Of a stretch of DNA of 5,850 nucleotides, positions 5,297 through 5,850 are shown in pieces. Within the stretch, counting starts at the first letter, position 1. Each line of letters begins with the position of its first letter. Position numbers and translations under genes: made by a program. Source of the stretch: Patescibacteria group bacterium (GTDB taxonomy: Bacteria; Patescibacteriota; Minisyncoccia; Portnoybacterales; GWB1-42-6); contig JAHIST010000057.1 of assembly GCA_018818145.1 (NCBI GenBank), forward strand, positions 1-5,850, written 5' to 3'. Below the pieces are notes generated by a model, which saw nothing but the letters and a program-made list of their open reading frames with translations, did no database searches and was not told the origin of the DNA.

Positions 5297-5850
5297 TTAT
5301 ATTGCTAAAATTGCCAAACCGACAACAATTAACAAAACAGCGATTGTTTTTTGTAAAATTATGGCGCCGCTTAATTTTTCTCTTATTATTTCCGGGAATT
5401 TTTTAGAAAGAAATGCCGTCAAAATCAACAAAAATACATATTCTGTCCCCTGCAGCGCCTGAACCAACGAAGCGCTGGCGCGCGACAAAGCCAAATGGAC
5501 AAAAAGCGAGCCAAAGCCAGCCAACAGCTTGCTTGAACCCATCAGCGCGCTAACTTGGCCGGTGGCTTGACGGGTTGAAATCAAAATCATCCGTCGCCAT
5601 GGCGCATAAATTAAAACCAGCAGCGCGCCAATCACCAGCCCCAGACGCGACCAGATAAATCCCGTAACAAAACCCTGCGCCTCAAAGATATGCTTGGCCA
5701 AGACCCAATAAATCGCCCCAAGCAAAATTGCCAAAATAACTATTTTTAAGTCTTTCAATCCTTCCCTTAAGACGCCTCTTTCTGTTTTTAAAGAAATCAG
5801 CAGACCGCCCGAAACCAAAAGAGCAAAAGCTAATATTTGCGACCACTCTA
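5297..5850 (-). CDS. EamA/DMT-superfamily transporter, C-terminal half; runs off the right edge
   Basis: The frame is open to the right edge, giving 183 residues to the stop. A TTG at 5818 is internal, because the codons before it (EWSQILAFAL) continue a membrane helix. Six hydrophobic segments are visible, at about residues 2-20, 35-53, 64-82, 102-121, 124-147 and 161-182. That fits the last helix of the first EamA repeat plus the five helices of the second. The phrase ASLVQALQGTEYVFLLILTA resembles the late-helix EamA signature. Such proteins have ten helices and export or import small metabolites; the substrate cannot be predicted. The stop is 3 bp before the glycoside hydrolase start, so translation is probably coupled. 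Given the cassette, a sugar or nucleotide-sugar cargo is reasonable but unproven. Confidence 0.75.
   Translation of the reverse strand, partial: EWSQILAFALLVSGGLLISLKTERGVLREGLKDLKIVILAILLGAIYWVLAKHIFEAQGFVTGFIWSRLGLVIGALLVLIYAPWRRMILISTRQATGQVSALMGSSKLLAGFGSLFVHLALSRASASLVQALQGTEYVFLLILTAFLSKKFPEIIREKLSGAIILQKTIAVLLIVVGLAILAI

Noticed and set aside
5172..5462. Plus-strand open frame across the transporter-hydrolase junction
   Set aside because: It spans the ends of two real minus-strand genes and has no family features.
5816..5818. TTG at 5818 as the true start of the transporter
   Set aside because: The frame stays open to the window edge and the preceding codons extend a hydrophobic helix; the protein would hold only half of the EamA fold.

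Overview
This window reads as bacterial chromosome, and every gene I can support lies on the minus strand. The best guess for the host is a member of the Patescibacteria (Candidate Phyla Radiation). That is inference from style: A/T-leaning genes, few Shine-Dalgarno sequences, a pared-down ISC set, a very small cysteine-patterned hypothetical, and GC-rich hairpin-filled spacers between A/T-rich genes. The stops seen are TAA and TAG, and nothing suggests recoded TGA.

Read in the direction of transcription (right to left), the window opens with a three-gene cassette, 5850-3353. It holds the C-terminal half of an EamA/DMT-type membrane transporter (cut by the right edge), a membrane-anchored clan GH-A-like glycoside hydrolase, and a ROK-family sugar kinase. 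The gaps are 3 and 6 bp, so it is almost certainly one operon. A plausible joint role is to cut a glycan at the cell surface, move a product across the membrane and phosphorylate it; the substrate cannot be read from the sequence.

A 76-bp gap with a good sigma70-type promoter (3288-3316) then starts a minimal iron-sulfur cluster assembly group: cysteine desulfurase iscS (2023-3276), a 60-residue four-cysteine protein of unknown function (1415-1597) and the scaffold iscU (1008-1382). The promoter sits so close to the iscS ATG that the mRNA should be nearly leaderless. The last gene is clpB (702 to beyond the left edge), a protein disaggregase.

Two spacers are the most unusual parts. Between iscU and clpB (703-1007) lies a 219-bp element closed by perfect 18-bp inverted repeats. 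Between iscS and the small gene (1598-2022) lie a nested set of hairpins with mutually exclusive pairings (1661-1819) and a strong 12-bp hairpin (1986-2013). The two spacers also share a diverged repeat unit of about 105-139 bp: matching ends, matching internal words, and an identical CCAAAG/CTTTGG pair framing 84 and 85 bp. This looks like a genome-resident repeat or structured RNA family that I cannot name.
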